Origin: Arion vulgaris
Taxonomy: Eukaryota > Mollusca > Gastropoda > Stylommatophora > Arionidae
Length of the DNA: 64,000 nucleotides
Assembly: GCA_020796225.1 (NCBI GenBank)
Contig: CM036756.1
Coordinates: 48,960,363-49,024,362, forward strand
Direction of reading: 5' to 3'
In this document: piece after piece, positions 9,505-20,651 of the stretch
How positions within the stretch are numbered: position 1 is the stretch's first letter
How the letters are laid out: each line of letters begins with the position of its first letter
Made by a program: the position numbers and the translations under genes
Notes under the pieces: generated by a model
Seen by the model: only the letters and a program-made list of their open reading frames with translations
What the model was told of the DNA's origin: nothing
Databases searched by the model: none

Positions 9505-10709
9505 TTCTACCTTGCCTATTCAATAAATATGCGGAAAACATCATGAGGAATATCAGAGAATCTGCAGAAATGGAAAATATGACGTTCTGCTGTATGGAGG
9601 TCACGAGTTTGCAAGAAATAAGATATGCTGACCATACAGTGTTATTGTATTATCTACATCCCAAAATGGCATAGTGAGCTTGATAATGGCAAAAGATCAA
9701 AACATGTATATCGATACAATGAAAACAAAGATCTTTACAACTGATAAAACAGGAATGATGTCTAATATATGTGTCAACGGCCACAATATAGAAAGAGTCG
9801 ACAGCTTTGAATACCTCGGGGCATTGCTGACAAGTGAATGGAATGCTATAAAAAGAAATTAAAAGAAGGCTGAACATTGGTTTGCAAAAATTAAAAGAAT
9901 TAACAAACCTATGGAAGGGAACTGATATAAGAACAAAAATCAAGTGTTTAAGAGCCTGCGTTTCTTCCTTGGCAACATATGGTTGTGAGACATGGACTAT
10001 TGACAAAGCGGCAGAAAAGATCATTAATGTCTGTGAATGCAAATGCCAGAGAAGAGTACTTAGAATATCATAGACAGAGAAGAGAAAGAATGCTTCTATT
10101 CTGCATCATCTTAATATTAAAGAGAGTTGATTATTAAAGAACACAATATATATATGAGACTGCAGTAACACTATTTGATTGGCAAAACACGTAATCACAA
10201 AGTGCTGTAGTTTTACAAATTACAAAAACAGTGACAAAATACAGCAACGTTTCGACCAACAGGGCCATTATTTACAAGATTTTTATTAGAAACGTTTGTA
10301 TTTGGTCGTCCATTTGTCTTTTTTAAATTTGTCACTCCTGTTGTTCGTTTGCTTGATAAAGGCCTTGTTGGTCGAAACGTTGCTGTATTTTGTCATTGTT
10401 TTTGTAATTTGTAAAACTACAGTACTTTGTGATTACGTGTTTTATTAAAGAACATAACAACATAGAAAATTAAATGTTTCGGACACATTAAACGACACAG
10501 GTGCCCGGAGAAGATAATTCTAGATGGAACGGCGTCTGGAAGAAGAGCAAAAGTAAGACCTAGACGATTATGGGTGCAGTATGTCACTGATGAGTTGAGA
10601 GGGACTGCTGCTGACGCCATGCATCTTGCACAGAATAGTGAGTTTTTTAAGAGCTGCTGTCATGAGAACAAAATTCCAGTAGGGACAAGCTACTTGATGA
10701 TGATGATAA
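9505..10709 (+). mobile_element. RTE-type LINE, family A (copy 4), interrupted
   Basis: From the left: LPCLFNKYAENIMRNIRES, a decayed catalytic loop (EIRYADHTVLLY, with HT in place of DT), TKIFTTDKTGM, VDSFEYLGALL, TKIKCLRACVSSLATYGC, QRRVLRIS. After the interruption come KIKCFGHIKRHRCPEK, then RPRRLWVQYV, and a GAT-rich tail near 10693-10709. A small Penelope insertion (10146-10443) splits it. The polypeptide is broken by several stops and frameshifts. Confidence 0.82.
10146..10443. mobile_element. Penelope-like terminal inverted-repeat remnant (PLE-2)
   Basis: A short hairpin-like insertion. The left arm runs caaaacacgtaatcacaaag to cagcaacgtttcgaccaa; the right arm is its inverse, ending ttacgtgttt. 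It has a near-perfect 13-bp TSD, attaaagaacaca/attaaagaacata, at 10133-10145 and 10444-10456. No coding sequence remains. The ends are identical in kind to PLE-1, PLE-3 and PLE-4, so this is the 3' terminus of the same family inserted as an inverted pair. Confidence 0.85.
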
Positions 10710-10841
10710 AATTTTACTTTGCTTAGGTTATATAAAAAAATATGCTTAGACTTGTGAAATAAAACAATTTTTATAATAAAATTTTACTTGATTAGGTTAT
10801 ATAAAAAAAAATACTTAGACTTGTGAAATAAAACAATTTTT
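10706..10841. repeat. Tandem duplication of about 68 bp
   Basis: Two diverged copies of a unit starting ataaaattttactt and containing cttagacttgtgaaataaa at 10706-10772 and 10773-10841. It lies immediately behind the GAT tail of a LINE. Confidence 0.8.
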
Positions 10842-10944
10842 AAAAAAAATTAAATATCCTGCATCCATCTCTGTGTATTTCTTATATGTTTTATAAACTT
10901 TCTGTACACCCTGATCTGACTCATCTCTCTCTCTCAATCCCCGC

Positions 10945-11143
10945 CTAGACTGATGAACCAGATTTTATCATGAATACTACCGTGATTTTAAGGGACTCCG
11001 TTTCTCCGTACAGCTTCTCGCGAAGCACTGTGTTTACGGGCCAGGTTACTTTTCTTAGGCCTGCTATCAATTGACAATATTGCAGTATGTGCTCTGCCGT
11101 GATGTCCGCCTTTTCGCAGGGGCACAGGCTAGTTGTGCCAATT
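10945..11143 (-). pseudogene. I-like LINE ORF2 C-terminal cysteine motif
   Basis: Encodes KIGTTSLCPCEKADITAEHI then LQYCQL and RKVTWPVNTVL. This C-x-C-...-EH-...-C pattern is the terminal zinc-binding region after RNase H in I-like LINEs. It was cut from the RNase H domain by the foldback insertion. Joining across the TTAA site restores reading continuity from HMF into KIGTT, which supports the insertion model. Confidence 0.78.
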
Positions 11144-11147
11144 TTAA

Positions 11148-11726
11148 ATTTACATTTACAATTAAATTTTAAAAAATAATTAATTTTCTTGAAAATATAT
11201 TGTAAAAAACACCCCCTGCATCGGGGAGAGGATTTTATAAACATAAGAAGTGCAAAGAACGCCAAACTGGCATATGATGTACATATCACCAATAGTTATA
11301 GCGTGAACCTCCAAAAATGTCTAACTCAATTGGTTTTGTAGATATGGTTTTTGCAATGTAACCCTTCCAAATAAAAAAAAATTCAAATTAGAAAAGCAAT
11401 ATCTCTGCTTATATACAGTTTAGACAAAAGTGGAGGTTCACGCTATAACTATGGGTGATATGTACATCATATGCCAGTTTGGCGTTCTTTGCACTTCTTA
11501 TATTTGTGAAATCCTCTCCCCGATACAGGGGGGGGTTTTTACAAAATATTTTCAAGAAAATTAATTATTTTTTAAATAACTAACTACAGTACATACACTA
11601 AACGGTGTTTATCATCGAAAACGATGCGTTTTGCAACAGGTGGCCAAATTGTATGACAATATGTTCGGTAGTTTTTTTCTGTGAATTTTAAAAAATACAA
11701 CCCTATTTCTGGGTGGGTCTCCCGCC
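11148..11726. mobile_element. TTAA-flanked foldback element (copy 1)
   Basis: A palindromic 579-bp element with TTAA at both borders (11144-11147 and 11727-11730). Inner arms are about 11163-11310 and 11434-11580, for example cgccaaactggcatatgatg against its inverse. The right arm extends to the border (gtgggtctcccgcc-TTAA); the left arm lacks its outer part. It has no coding sequence. TTAA duplication suggests piggyBac-type mobilisation, which is inference. A complete copy lies at 49302-50046. Confidence 0.82.
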
Positions 11727-11730
11727 TTAA

Positions 11731-12756
11731 ACATGTGGGCGCGTAGCTTGTTGTGGCGGTACGGAGGTGGAATATTGCAACTTGTTCACTACGAGACAGA
11801 CCATAGTACCCGTCGCTGCTGTTGTACTGTGGATGGTCTTTTGACCATTTGTCTTTATTATGCCAGTCGATGGTTGTTCTGGTCTCCTCATAACTGATTT
11901 CGAAATCAGTCTGTGGTAGTCGCCGGCATTCTTTAGCTAGTTTGTCAGCTTGTTCATTTCCGCTTATGTTGCAGTGTGATGGTATCCACTGAATGACGGT
12001 GCGTTTAAGTGAATACAGTAATGCATCGAGGGTCGTTTTCAGCTCATTGAGGAGCTCTGTTTTTCCTACACTTTTGAGTGCCGTGATGACCGATAGAGCA
12101 TCGGTAAATATCATGACTTTGTTGCGAGAGGTTTCTCTTCTCTCTAAGATCATTTCAGCTGCTGTTCTTATTGCATCTGCCTCTGCCCGGTAGTTATTCG
12201 AGTACTTACCTGTGGCAATCGCTTTCGTGACCGTCACTTTCTTTGAGAGTTTAAGCACTATTCCTACTCCGCCATCGCTGATTTCGTTCCTTGCCGATCC
12301 ATCGGTATACACGTGTATCCACTCATTTTCAGGGAACTCGGTCGCTATGTATTTTTCTGTGGCCGCTCTTCTTTCGAAGTTTTCTTGCTGCCCTTTCTTT
12401 AGTATACCTTGGATTGACTCCCTTAGTTCCGGCATTTTGGTCTTCCACGGCGGGCACTTATCGGTTGCCGGGATTGATTTGACTTGACATTTTGCTAGGA
12501 CCGGATGGTCTGCGGTCAGTACTTTGGCATTTTTTGCGAAGCTGGTTCTCTTTATCCTGCCCCTTCCGAGTCCGTTCATTCTTTCGTACATAGGGTGGGA
12601 ATGAAGCCGTTTCAGTTTTTCCGTCAATATCAAGACTTTTCTGTCCATTCGGTCTGCCATTGATTGGAGGCATGTGATTGTTTCCATCGCCTTGATGGGC
12701 GTGGACTTAATGGCTACTGTGATAATACGTATTGCACGGTTTTGACTGTTGCTCAC
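11731..12756 (-). pseudogene. I-like LINE RT thumb and RNase H domain
   Basis: The frame opens in the post-RT region (SNSQNRAIRIITVAIKSTPI). It carries a full RNase H: WIHVYTDGSARNE (Asp), NNYRAEADAIRTAAE (Glu), VMIFTDALSVITAL (Asp), then IQWIPSHCNISGNEQADKLA (the His and final Asp). It ends at HLRT...SYAPTC at the foldback junction. All four RNase H catalytic positions are present. The domain degrades the RNA strand during reverse transcription in this LINE group. The open frame itself runs on into the inserted element. Confidence 0.88.
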
Positions 12757-12890
12757 TTTGGCGAATTGTTTGTTGGATGCACTACTCCATGCTGCAATGC
12801 CGTACTACAGGACCGGTCTCACTCTTCCAGAGTAGAGTGTTTTGAGGATTCTGGTGTTTGCTCCCCACGTGGAGCCTGCGAGTTTGCGCA

Positions 12891-14270
12891 TCATGGTGAG
12901 CCTGTGTCTTGCTTTTGCCGTAGCATTTTCAATTTGGGGCACCAAGTCAGCTTTCGGTCGAGTGTGACTCCCAGGTACGTTGAGGTCTTGCTTTCCGGAA
13001 AATCTTTCCCTTTGACATTAAGCTTAATTTTGTAATTCTGGTTGTTCTGCGAGAACACAGTGTATGTGATTTTAGAAGCATTAATGTTCATATTCAACTT
13101 TTCGGACAAGATTTCCAACTTGGTAAGTGTATCTTGCAGTCGATTTGTTGCTATGGGCATTGACTCTTCTCTCACCCATATTGACAGGTCGTCGGCATAC
13201 ATGACAGAGTGTACTCGCTTTGGTAGTCATGTTGCTATGTCATTGACAACGATTAGAAAAAGAGTTGGTGAGACCACTTTTCCTTGGGGACTCCTTGCTC
13301 TAATGTGGCCTTCATACTTGTGTACCCCTGAACTTGAACCCATGCTGTTCTGTTCTCTAGGTATCTATCAAGCCATTTGTACATTCTTCCCATTATACCG
13401 AGAGTGAGAAGTTTCAGTTTTAGCCCCTCTTTCCAGACTGTATCAAATGCCTTCTCCATATCTACCAAAACAGCCAGTGTCTGTTTCTTTTCTTGGAAAC
13501 CATCCTCGATTTCCTGGGCGATATAGGTTACCTGATCTTCGGTAGATTGATACTTTCGAAAGCCTCCCTGTTGTTCCATGAGAAGCCCTTTGCTCTCCAA
13601 GTGCCATGATAGCCATTTGTTCACCATGCATTCCATGAGTTTGCCCATGCAGCTTAGGAGGCTTATTGGTCTGTAACTCGCCTGGTCGAGTTTATTGTTG
13701 CCTGGTTTTAGGATGGGTACCATGATCGCTTCCATCCATTTTCGGGGGAAATTTGCCTGTCCTCCACGACATATAAAGGACGGCCAGTAGAGCTGTCTTT
13801 GCTCTAGTCTCCAAGTTTTTAAGCACCTCATTAGTGATCCCATCCTTTCCCGGCGATTTTCTGAGCTTGAGCTCCCTTAATGTCTCTTCTAACTCGTTTC
13901 TGGTGAATGTATCCGTTAGGTGACAATCGCCTTTTCTTGGCTCGCCTTGGAGGGCTCTAGCTTTTCTCTTTGTGTCATCGCTTTTTGCTTTTGTTATGGT
14001 GACTCTGCTGACTTCGGCATATTTTTGCATTATAATGTTTGCGGCTTCCCTTCCCGAGCACATCTTTTTATCTTGTTCCAGGACTATTGGGGGTCGGCTG
14101 GTATTTTCATGACTCAGCGCTTTTGCCCGCTTCCACATCAGGGATTCAGTCATATCTACCCAACTCTGTCGTGCTGATCGCTTGACCTCCCGTTTATACT
14201 TAGCTGCTGCCGCCTTGTATGCAGTATTGGTCGTTAATGTCTGTGTCTGTTCTGCCTCTCTACTTGCCAA
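12891..14270 (-). pseudogene. I-like LINE reverse transcriptase
   Basis: In order on the minus strand: KSPGKDGITNEVLKNL (RT0-1), YRPISLLSCMGKLMECMVN, EQQGGFRKYQSTEDQVTY, LAVLVDMEKAFDTVWKEGL (first catalytic Asp region), and in a new frame MYADDLSIWVREES (YADD catalytic loop), then KITYTVFSQN and TYLGVTLDRKLTW. At least two frameshifts (near 13700-13740 and 13210-13260) break it. It synthesised cDNA at the nicked target. Motif order and spacing fit non-LTR retrotransposons. Confidence 0.9.
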
Positions 14271-14372
14271 CTCAAAGTCGTTTTCAAGCTTCTGAAACTC
14301 TGCTGTCCAGTATGGCTTGTAATGCTTCCGTGCGCCTCTAGTGATGGTTTCCCGTGCCGCTTTCAGGATTGC

Positions 14373-15301
14373 TTATGAGAGTTCCCTTGCCACGGATCGC
14401 ATGTGTTTCTTTTCATGCATGTTGATGTGTTCAACATTGGCATCTGTCAATGCCGCGTACTGTTTCCAATTAGCTTTTTTGTAGTTCCACCGTGGCAGAT
14501 ACATTTTGGGCTCAGGTACAAAATGGTCACTATCTCCGAGTTGCTTTGTGACCGTACTTAATGTTCTTGAGGAGAGGTCACTTGTTGCGAATGCCAAATC
14601 GGGGTGCTAGTCGTATGCCACCTTCTCGAGTAGAAGGTTGATTAATCGTCTGGATTGATGAGGAACAGGTTGTTCTCTATCTCCCAGTCTTCCACTTCTA
14701 CGCCTCTGATGTTCGTTTCAAGGTAGCTCCATCTTTCTGAGTACCTGTTGACATCACCGACCACCATGATAATCATTGCCTCGAGTGACAGCGAGATGTC
14801 AATTGGGCAGTATAAGTTATACAGAAGAATCTGCATTTCATCAAATGTAATGATGACGCCTACGATCTCTTCTGCGCCGGCGCTTTCTGTGGTCACTTCC
14901 ATTTTCTTTGCTGGAATGCCGTTTCGTACTAGGGTGAGGACTCCACCCTTGTGCCCCTCCTGGTCTAATCTGAAGGTTTCGTAACCTCTGACCACGAATC
15001 TATGTTAGGCATTTAGATGTGTCTCTTGTATGCACGTAACATCAATCTCGTCTTCTGCAAGTCTTATTGCGAGTGCTTGCTTTTTGTGATGGAGACCTTC
15101 GGCATTCCATTGCACAATGTTTAATCGTCTCTGGCCAGTTCTCGGTCGTTTTTTTTTTTTTTTCCCGATCCAGAAGCACTTGAGCTGAAAGTTCTTCGGC
15201 TCGGTGTCATGGACATCGTAACCCATCGGTTCGGTGCCACGAACACCGTAAATCTGGGGAACCTGTAGCTTTTCTGCCAGTCCGCGGAGTTGAACCCGCA
15301 C
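14373..15301 (-). pseudogene. I-like LINE apurinic-type endonuclease region
   Basis: Contains LNIVQWNAEGLHHKKQALAI and IDVTCIQETHLNA, the N-terminal blocks of an EEP endonuclease (Asn, then Gln-Glu). In following frames come GGVLTLVRNGI, LYNLYCPI and MVVGDVNRYSERW (a GDxN block), then a linker (LPRWNYKKANWKQYAAL). Stops and frameshifts near 15000 and 14640 break it. The enzyme nicks target DNA. A lysine run (GKKKKKRP) near 15160 comes from a poly-T stretch. Confidence 0.82.
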
Positions 15302-15875
15302 TTACAGAGGACTAGTCACCCGTAGTCCAACGCGCTACGAACATGCTGGGCACGCGGGCTATCGAACCAGTAGCTTTTTCCCGTGGGCCTCGCTCGCTGC
15401 TTTGCCGAGTTGGAGGACAGGGACCGTCGGTAGCAAAAAACGGGTCCCTTCGAGTCATGGGGCCCGGCACTCGTCCTGCCCGGCGGATCTCCACAGGCGT
15501 AGCACCATATCGAGATTCTATACTAAACATATTCATGATAAAATTTGGTCCATGCAGCCTTAGCATGGGTATGCTACGTCACAACTTTCAGTACCATTTG
15601 GAGCTCAGGTGCTTATCTTTTGGCCGTGTGTCCGATTTCATCAGCGTTTACTGGGTTCGCTCTCCGTTAGCCTTTTGCTGTCCCCAGCCAAAATTCACAA
15701 GGCAGCAGGCTGCTATTTTCTTTAAGGGCAGCGACCCGTAGACGATCTGCCCTCCCGGGCTGATGAGCGTCATCTGCCCAGTTATACTAGTGTTGTTAAT
15801 GGACTGCTTGGTTTGCCTACTGTCCAGTTTTGTGTACGGTTTACTCTGCTAGACCTTGATTGTCCCCAACCAAAA

Positions 15876-16199
15876 CTACAAAGCAGCAGTGGTTCCCTGC
15901 GAGGAGAACAGAGTTCTGGGACGCTTTATGGACGCTTGGGTCGGCACTAGGAAATTTGCATTTGCTCTGTAATTTCCTTTGATCCGGGAAACCGTGGGTT
16001 GGGGTCCCGCACATCGTAATGTATGGGTCGTTTCATCGGCGCTATCAGCGCATCTTAGATTTTGCACACGCCGGTCATCACCCGCTCTGATTTTTCCGGG
16101 GATGTTAATTGCGTGAACAATCGTACCCTGCCCGGCTGTCTCAGGGAGGGCAGTTTCGTAAGATGTTAGAACGTAACTTTGGGGTTTACCCTCGGTCAA
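15876..16199 (-). pseudogene. ORF1-like segment of the I-like LINE
   Basis: A 107-residue frame (MTEGKPQSYVLTSYETALP...) with no named domain. It is supported as element sequence because 19470-19700 on the plus strand is its diverged copy (shared blocks ttaacatccccg, gggtgatg, gtgcaaaatct). In known two-ORF I-like LINEs an RNA-binding ORF1 occupies this position. That role is inferred from position only; no zinc knuckle is visible. Confidence 0.5.
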
Positions 16200-16330
16200 C
16201 TTTACCCAGTATCTTAATCCGCGCTTGGCCTCATATACGGAGTTTTATCGCAATCTTCCCTTGTGCCGCCGTCAGCTGATGTACCACATACATCGGGAGT
16301 GCCCTGGCACGCTGCTCAACTCGCGCTCAT

Positions 16331-16730
16331 GGCTCCGAGTTTCGCTCCGTGTTGGCTCTCCTCTCCTTTCGGGATGCACCTCTCATTCCTTCGCATGCAG
16401 CCTTTTTCATCTGCCGGGAAGCTGATACGACCAACATGTTCATACATCTGCCGTTTCATGTACCGAGCCTCGGACTGCTCCACACTCAGCTCGACTCATG
16501 CACAATGCTCCTAGTTTCGTTTCGTATGGGTGCTGTTTTCAGTTTGGGATGCACCTTTCAACCCTTCGCGTGCAGTCTTTCCCATCAACCGGGAAGTTGA
16601 TACGACCAACGTGTTTACACATCTGCCGTTTCATTTAGCATGCCTCGGGACTGCTCCGACACTCAGCTTGACTCGTGCACATGGCACCGAGTTTCACTTC
16701 ATGTCTCTGCTTTGGGATGCATCTTCATCC
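16331..16730. repeat. 176-bp tandem units in LINE 5' region
   Basis: Units begin near 16331, 16506 and 16683 and share gggatgcacct, ccgggaagttgatacgacca and catctgccgtttcat. A partial unit precedes them. A single similar unit is seen inverted near 19100-19300 in the second LINE copy. Tandem monomers upstream of the ORFs resemble the repeated promoter monomers of some LINE 5' UTRs (inference). Confidence 0.75.
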
Positions 16731-17060
16731 CTTAAATTCGTCATTTACTCCGGGGAGTTATTTTTGTTCTCGAACGCTCGTACTCTGCTGTTTCGTACTT
16801 CTTTTTTAAACTTGGGCATATTTTAGCGGACTTCGGTCAGGAGATGCGTGCTTGTTCAGGATTTTCGACCCCTGCATTGCTTTTCCGTACTTGCACTACT
16901 ACCACTACCTGTAGTTCTACCCAATCCCTGCCCCCCTTAGCTAGTAGACCAGAACCGCAGTCTGTTTCCAGGGACACCACTTGAAGGTGGGGAGCAGGGT
17001 TTTGATTAACGCCGCCCCTTCTCTAACCCTTGCATATGTTGCATCCATGCACCTTTGACC

Positions 17061-17790
17061 CCTGACTCATCTAAATATTATTGTTCTTGTTAATTGTACT
17101 TTTTTAACCCCAATTTTCTGCGTCTTTCTTGTATGTTCAGTTTTTTTTGCTAATTTTATTATGATAATACAGACTTGTGCAATGTTGATGAACATTTTTC
17201 CAATAAAAAATACATTTGAATGAAGAACTAAAGTGTGTAGTTGATTAACAATGAGGTTCATTAAGTGAATCTTGTATTGAACTAGTGAACCAATCTCTTC
17301 CGTAACATTTTTATTCGTCAGAACAAATTGCATAGTAACATTTAACAGGTTGTCCTTAAACCGTTTGTTTAATCATCCGGACAGCTTGATCATTAGTTAC
17401 GTTTCACATTCAGCCATCTGTAACCATCTCTATATTGTCTCTTTATCTGCTCTTAGATCAAATCAAATCTTGTCATTTATGGATTTCTTTCTTTAACCAT
17501 CTCTGTTGTTTAAATTGAGTGAAATAGAGGGCATAGAATTAACTAACACACAAACGATTTGTTTGAGGAATAAATAAGAATCTCATAAACAAAAATTGAA
17601 AGAAGATTAATAAATCACCTGAAAGAATTATACAAGGAGAAGAAAATATCTTGGTAAAGAATAGACAAGAAATATCAGTGACAATTTAAAATCGCAGCGA
17701 AGGCTACAAGACAGTTATAAAATTATAACTGAGTCAAGAAGACTGAATATCAGAAAGAAAGTTATAACATTAAACACTATGATATATATA
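17061..17790. other. No gene recognised between head-to-head LINE copies
   Basis: AT-rich sequence with short frames only. It separates the 5' end of the minus-strand I-like LINE from repeats leading to the plus-strand copy. Confidence 0.4.
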
Positions 17791-17794
17791 TATA

Positions 17795-17948
17795 TGTTTG
17801 TTTGTTTGTTTATTAGGGGATTAAAGCCTCTTTTAGCCGAGGCACGCCCTTTCAACCTAAGGCGAACCTTTTATTGGTTATATCAGAGCGTGTAGGCCAA
17901 CAAACATGAAAAATAAGAATTAACTCCTTTCGGAGAATCCAAGAATCT
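17795..17948 (+). repeat. Short interspersed repeat, family D (copy 1)
   Basis: About 150 bp containing ccctttcaacctaa, aaccttttattggttatatc, agagcgtgtagg and cctttcggagaatcc. It matches 57530-57680 closely. It is preceded by a (tttg) run and followed by a TA microsatellite. No coding potential; class unknown. Confidence 0.75.

Positions 17949-17952
<4 letters not shown>

Positions 17953-17992
<40 letters not shown>
17953..17992. repeat. (TA)n microsatellite
   Basis: Forty bases of pure alternating TA behind the family D repeat. Confidence 0.9.
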
Positions 17993-17995
<3 letters not shown>

Positions 17996-18249
17996 CTGTC
18001 AGTTTCTAAATTGTTTCCAATGTGTGCGTTGCGTCTTTTATCACCTCAAACAGTCATGTCTAGGTTTTGACCTTTCCGCAGCAGAATTATTTTAACATAC
18101 AAGAACAGGTGAGAAACTGGAACCAAAAAAAAGATTAATTAGAGGGCAAACAATCAGGATTATCACACAGAGATATACGGTCATATATTTAGAGAGTTTA
18201 TTGAGAAAAGTGTTTTCTTCTTAGAGAAACCATCTTGTCTGACCGTTTT

Positions 18250-18635
18250 TTTCTCTGACCTTCTTATCTGACTTTCTTATCTGACCTTCTTATCTGACCT
18301 TCTTGTCTGACCGTTTTTTTCTGACCTTCTTATCTGACCTTCTTGTCTGACCTTCTTGTCTGGGTTTCTTATCTGACCTTCTTGTCTGGGTTTCTTATCT
18401 GACCTTCTTTTCTGACCTTCTTGTCTGACCTTCTTGTCTGGGTTTCTTATCTGACCTTCTTGTCTGGGTTTCTTATCTGACCTTCTTGTCTGACCTTCTT
18501 GGCAGACCTTTTTTTCTGACCTTCTTATCTGACCTTCTTGTCTGGGTTTCTTATCTGACCTTCTTGTCTCACCTTCTTGTATCACCTTCTTGTATTACCT
18601 TCTTGTTTCACCTTCTTGTCTGACTTCTTGCCAGG
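18250..18635. repeat. 13-bp minisatellite
   Basis: Roughly 29 units of tctgaccttcttg and its variants tctgggtttctta and tcaccttcttgta. Variant units alternate in higher-order blocks. A minus-strand frame of 102 codons across it is an artefact of the repeat. Confidence 0.9.
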
Positions 18636-18774
18636 TAATGGACAATGTTTCATACCACAATGATGTGACACAAGAAGACAAAGTACTGAAAGTACATCAA
18701 GTACCAAAAAGTCCAATAATAATATATGGATCTCAAAAGAAACTCTTTATCTAAATTAAAGTACGTAAAACCAG

Positions 18775-20105
18775 AGTTAAGGGTCAAAGGCGCACGGCGG
18801 CAACATGCGCCAGGGTTAGTGAAGGGGCACTTACCAAAACCATGTACCTTACCTCCACGTGGTGACCCTGGAAACAGACTTTGGTTCCGGTCTGGCTAAT
18901 GGGGGCAGGGATCGGGGAGAACTACTGGTAGTGGTAGCAGTGCAAGTACGAAAAAGCAATGCAGGTCCATACGAACAAAATGCACGAATATCCTGGCCCA
19001 TGTCCAACAAATTATTACCCAAGTTCCCGAACAATAAGAAACAGCAGTGAAACGTCTCTGATAGAATCCCTACTCCCTCGGAGTAAGGGCTGAATACAAA
19101 TTGCCATCTCCGAAGCAAGAGACTCCATACACAAGCTCGAAGTGTAAGTCAAAGGTCCCGCCACAAGTACCAGTTTCTCTGCCGATGGGGAGATTAGGGT
19201 ACAAGTGAACATGAAAGAATGAGAGGAGCATCCAGTGACGAAACGTGGGCCAACATAGGGTGAAACTCGAAGCCCAGAAGGAGGGGACAAATATTGTCAG
19301 CTGTGGGGCAAGAATAAATAAGATAGAAGCGTAACGAATAAAAGTCTGCCCTCCTGTCGGTACGAGGAAAGATTTCAGCTGACTCCGTATCGGTGGCCTA
19401 GCACAGATACACTTATTGGGCAAGGTTGGCCAAGTGCAAAACATAAAATTGCGTTTTAGTGCATAACGAAACTGCCCGCCCTGGGAAAACCGTGCAAGGT
19501 ACCGTTGCAGTCACAACTAACATCCCCGAAAAACTGGGGTGGGTGATGGTGGCGAGTGCAAAATCTCAGTTGCGTTGCTAGCACCGATTGCACCGACCCT
19601 CTACATTATTTTTGCTTGGCCCTAGTCCGGTGTTTCCCGAGGCTAGAGAAAATGCGAAGTAAAAAATGCAAATTGCCAGGTACCAACACGCGCCTCGAAA
19701 AGGCTGAGAATGTTCCTACTCCGGAACAAACTCAAAGTGGACAGTAAAGCAAGGCCGACAATTCAAAGATCTGACAGGCTGTCCAAATCCGAACATTGGC
19801 GAAGGACGACACTTTACACGGTGTGTTATACGGGTAAGACGCCGTCCGAAGACAAGCTTATAAGCCCCATGAAATGTTCCTAATGTGGAACGACCTCACA
19901 GTCAGAAAGGACATAACAGTAGTAGCTCACTGTTTGGCGTAGATTACGAAGCCCAAATATACGGCAAAGTTGATCGTAAAGGCGAAGATCATGGCCGACA
20001 TAGTCGGCAGAAAGGATCGTACTCTAGGGAAAGCTGACCCTAGTTAATCAAAAGCTGGCTGAAACCGGGTGGGCGGGCCTAGTTACCATGGGCGCATAAT
20101 CGTTC
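18775..20105 (+). mobile_element. I-like LINE 5' end, second copy (head-to-head)
   Basis: The plus strand matches the minus strand of 15880-17060. The leading block (cacgtggtgaccctggaaac) is followed by one 176-bp-type unit near 19100-19300. The ORF1-like part at 19470-19750 shares ttgcagtcac, aactaacatccccg and gtgcaaaatct with it. It ends before any endonuclease. The two copies point away from each other with 1.7 kb between their 5' ends. Confidence 0.72.
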
Positions 20106-20184
20106 AACGTAGATCAAGCGTTCTTGTCAAAGGACCAACTATATATCACAAAAAGAATGATAAAATTGACGGTGAAGAATGATC

Positions 20185-20186
<2 letters not shown>

Positions 20187-20222
<36 letters not shown>
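20187..20222. repeat. (AG)n microsatellite
   Basis: Thirty-six bases of AG. Confidence 0.9.
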
Positions 20223-20228
<6 letters not shown>

Positions 20229-20651
20229 GAGTTACTGTCCATTCTAAAGCAGACACACAAGACAACAAAAATGTCATTTTGACAATTTAACACAAGAGAA
20301 TGGTCATACGTGTTTGAGACTGGCATCATGCTATTCACACTTAAACTGAACAAAACTAGTTTTCTACAGAAGGTGAAGGACAAGGTAACATTTTTTTTTA
20401 AATATGTCAAACTGTGCGATGTCAAGAAATTTGTTTAGCTGAGGGAATTACACATAGACAAAGGTTGCTGGACTAAATGTGAGTAATTTGATGGTGTCAA
20501 TAACAACAAAGGTCTAACTTGAAAACATTGAACTAATTTCCTATATTCTGTTTCACAAATAATTCATTTAATAGCTTTACTTCATTTTTTAATGTAATTT
20601 TATGATGTTGAGAAATATGTGACCGAGTTGTTAAAACTTCAGTTACTCAGT

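Larger units (their letters stand above)
10930..17060 (-). mobile_element. I-group-like LINE, long copy with EN, RT and RNase H
   Basis: Reads on the minus strand from about 17060 to about 10930. It holds a GC-richer 5' region with 176-bp tandem units, an ORF1-like frame, an endonuclease, RT, RNase H and a CxC...H..C C-terminus. The RNase H places it in the I/Jockey-like superclade. It is broken by many frameshifts and by a 579-bp TTAA foldback element. A second copy of its 5' end lies at 18775-20105 in the opposite direction, and another fragment at 7490-7700. Without the insert the copy is about 5.5 kb, a plausible near-full length for this group. Confidence 0.82.

Noticed and set aside
16225..16826. 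Overlapping plus-strand frames of 66-98 codons
   Set aside because: They lie on the antisense strand of the LINE 5' monomers and repeat with them.
18277..18585. Charged 102-codon frame with RRSDKKPRQEGQ repeats
   Set aside because: Encoded by the 13-bp minisatellite; length and composition follow from the unit.
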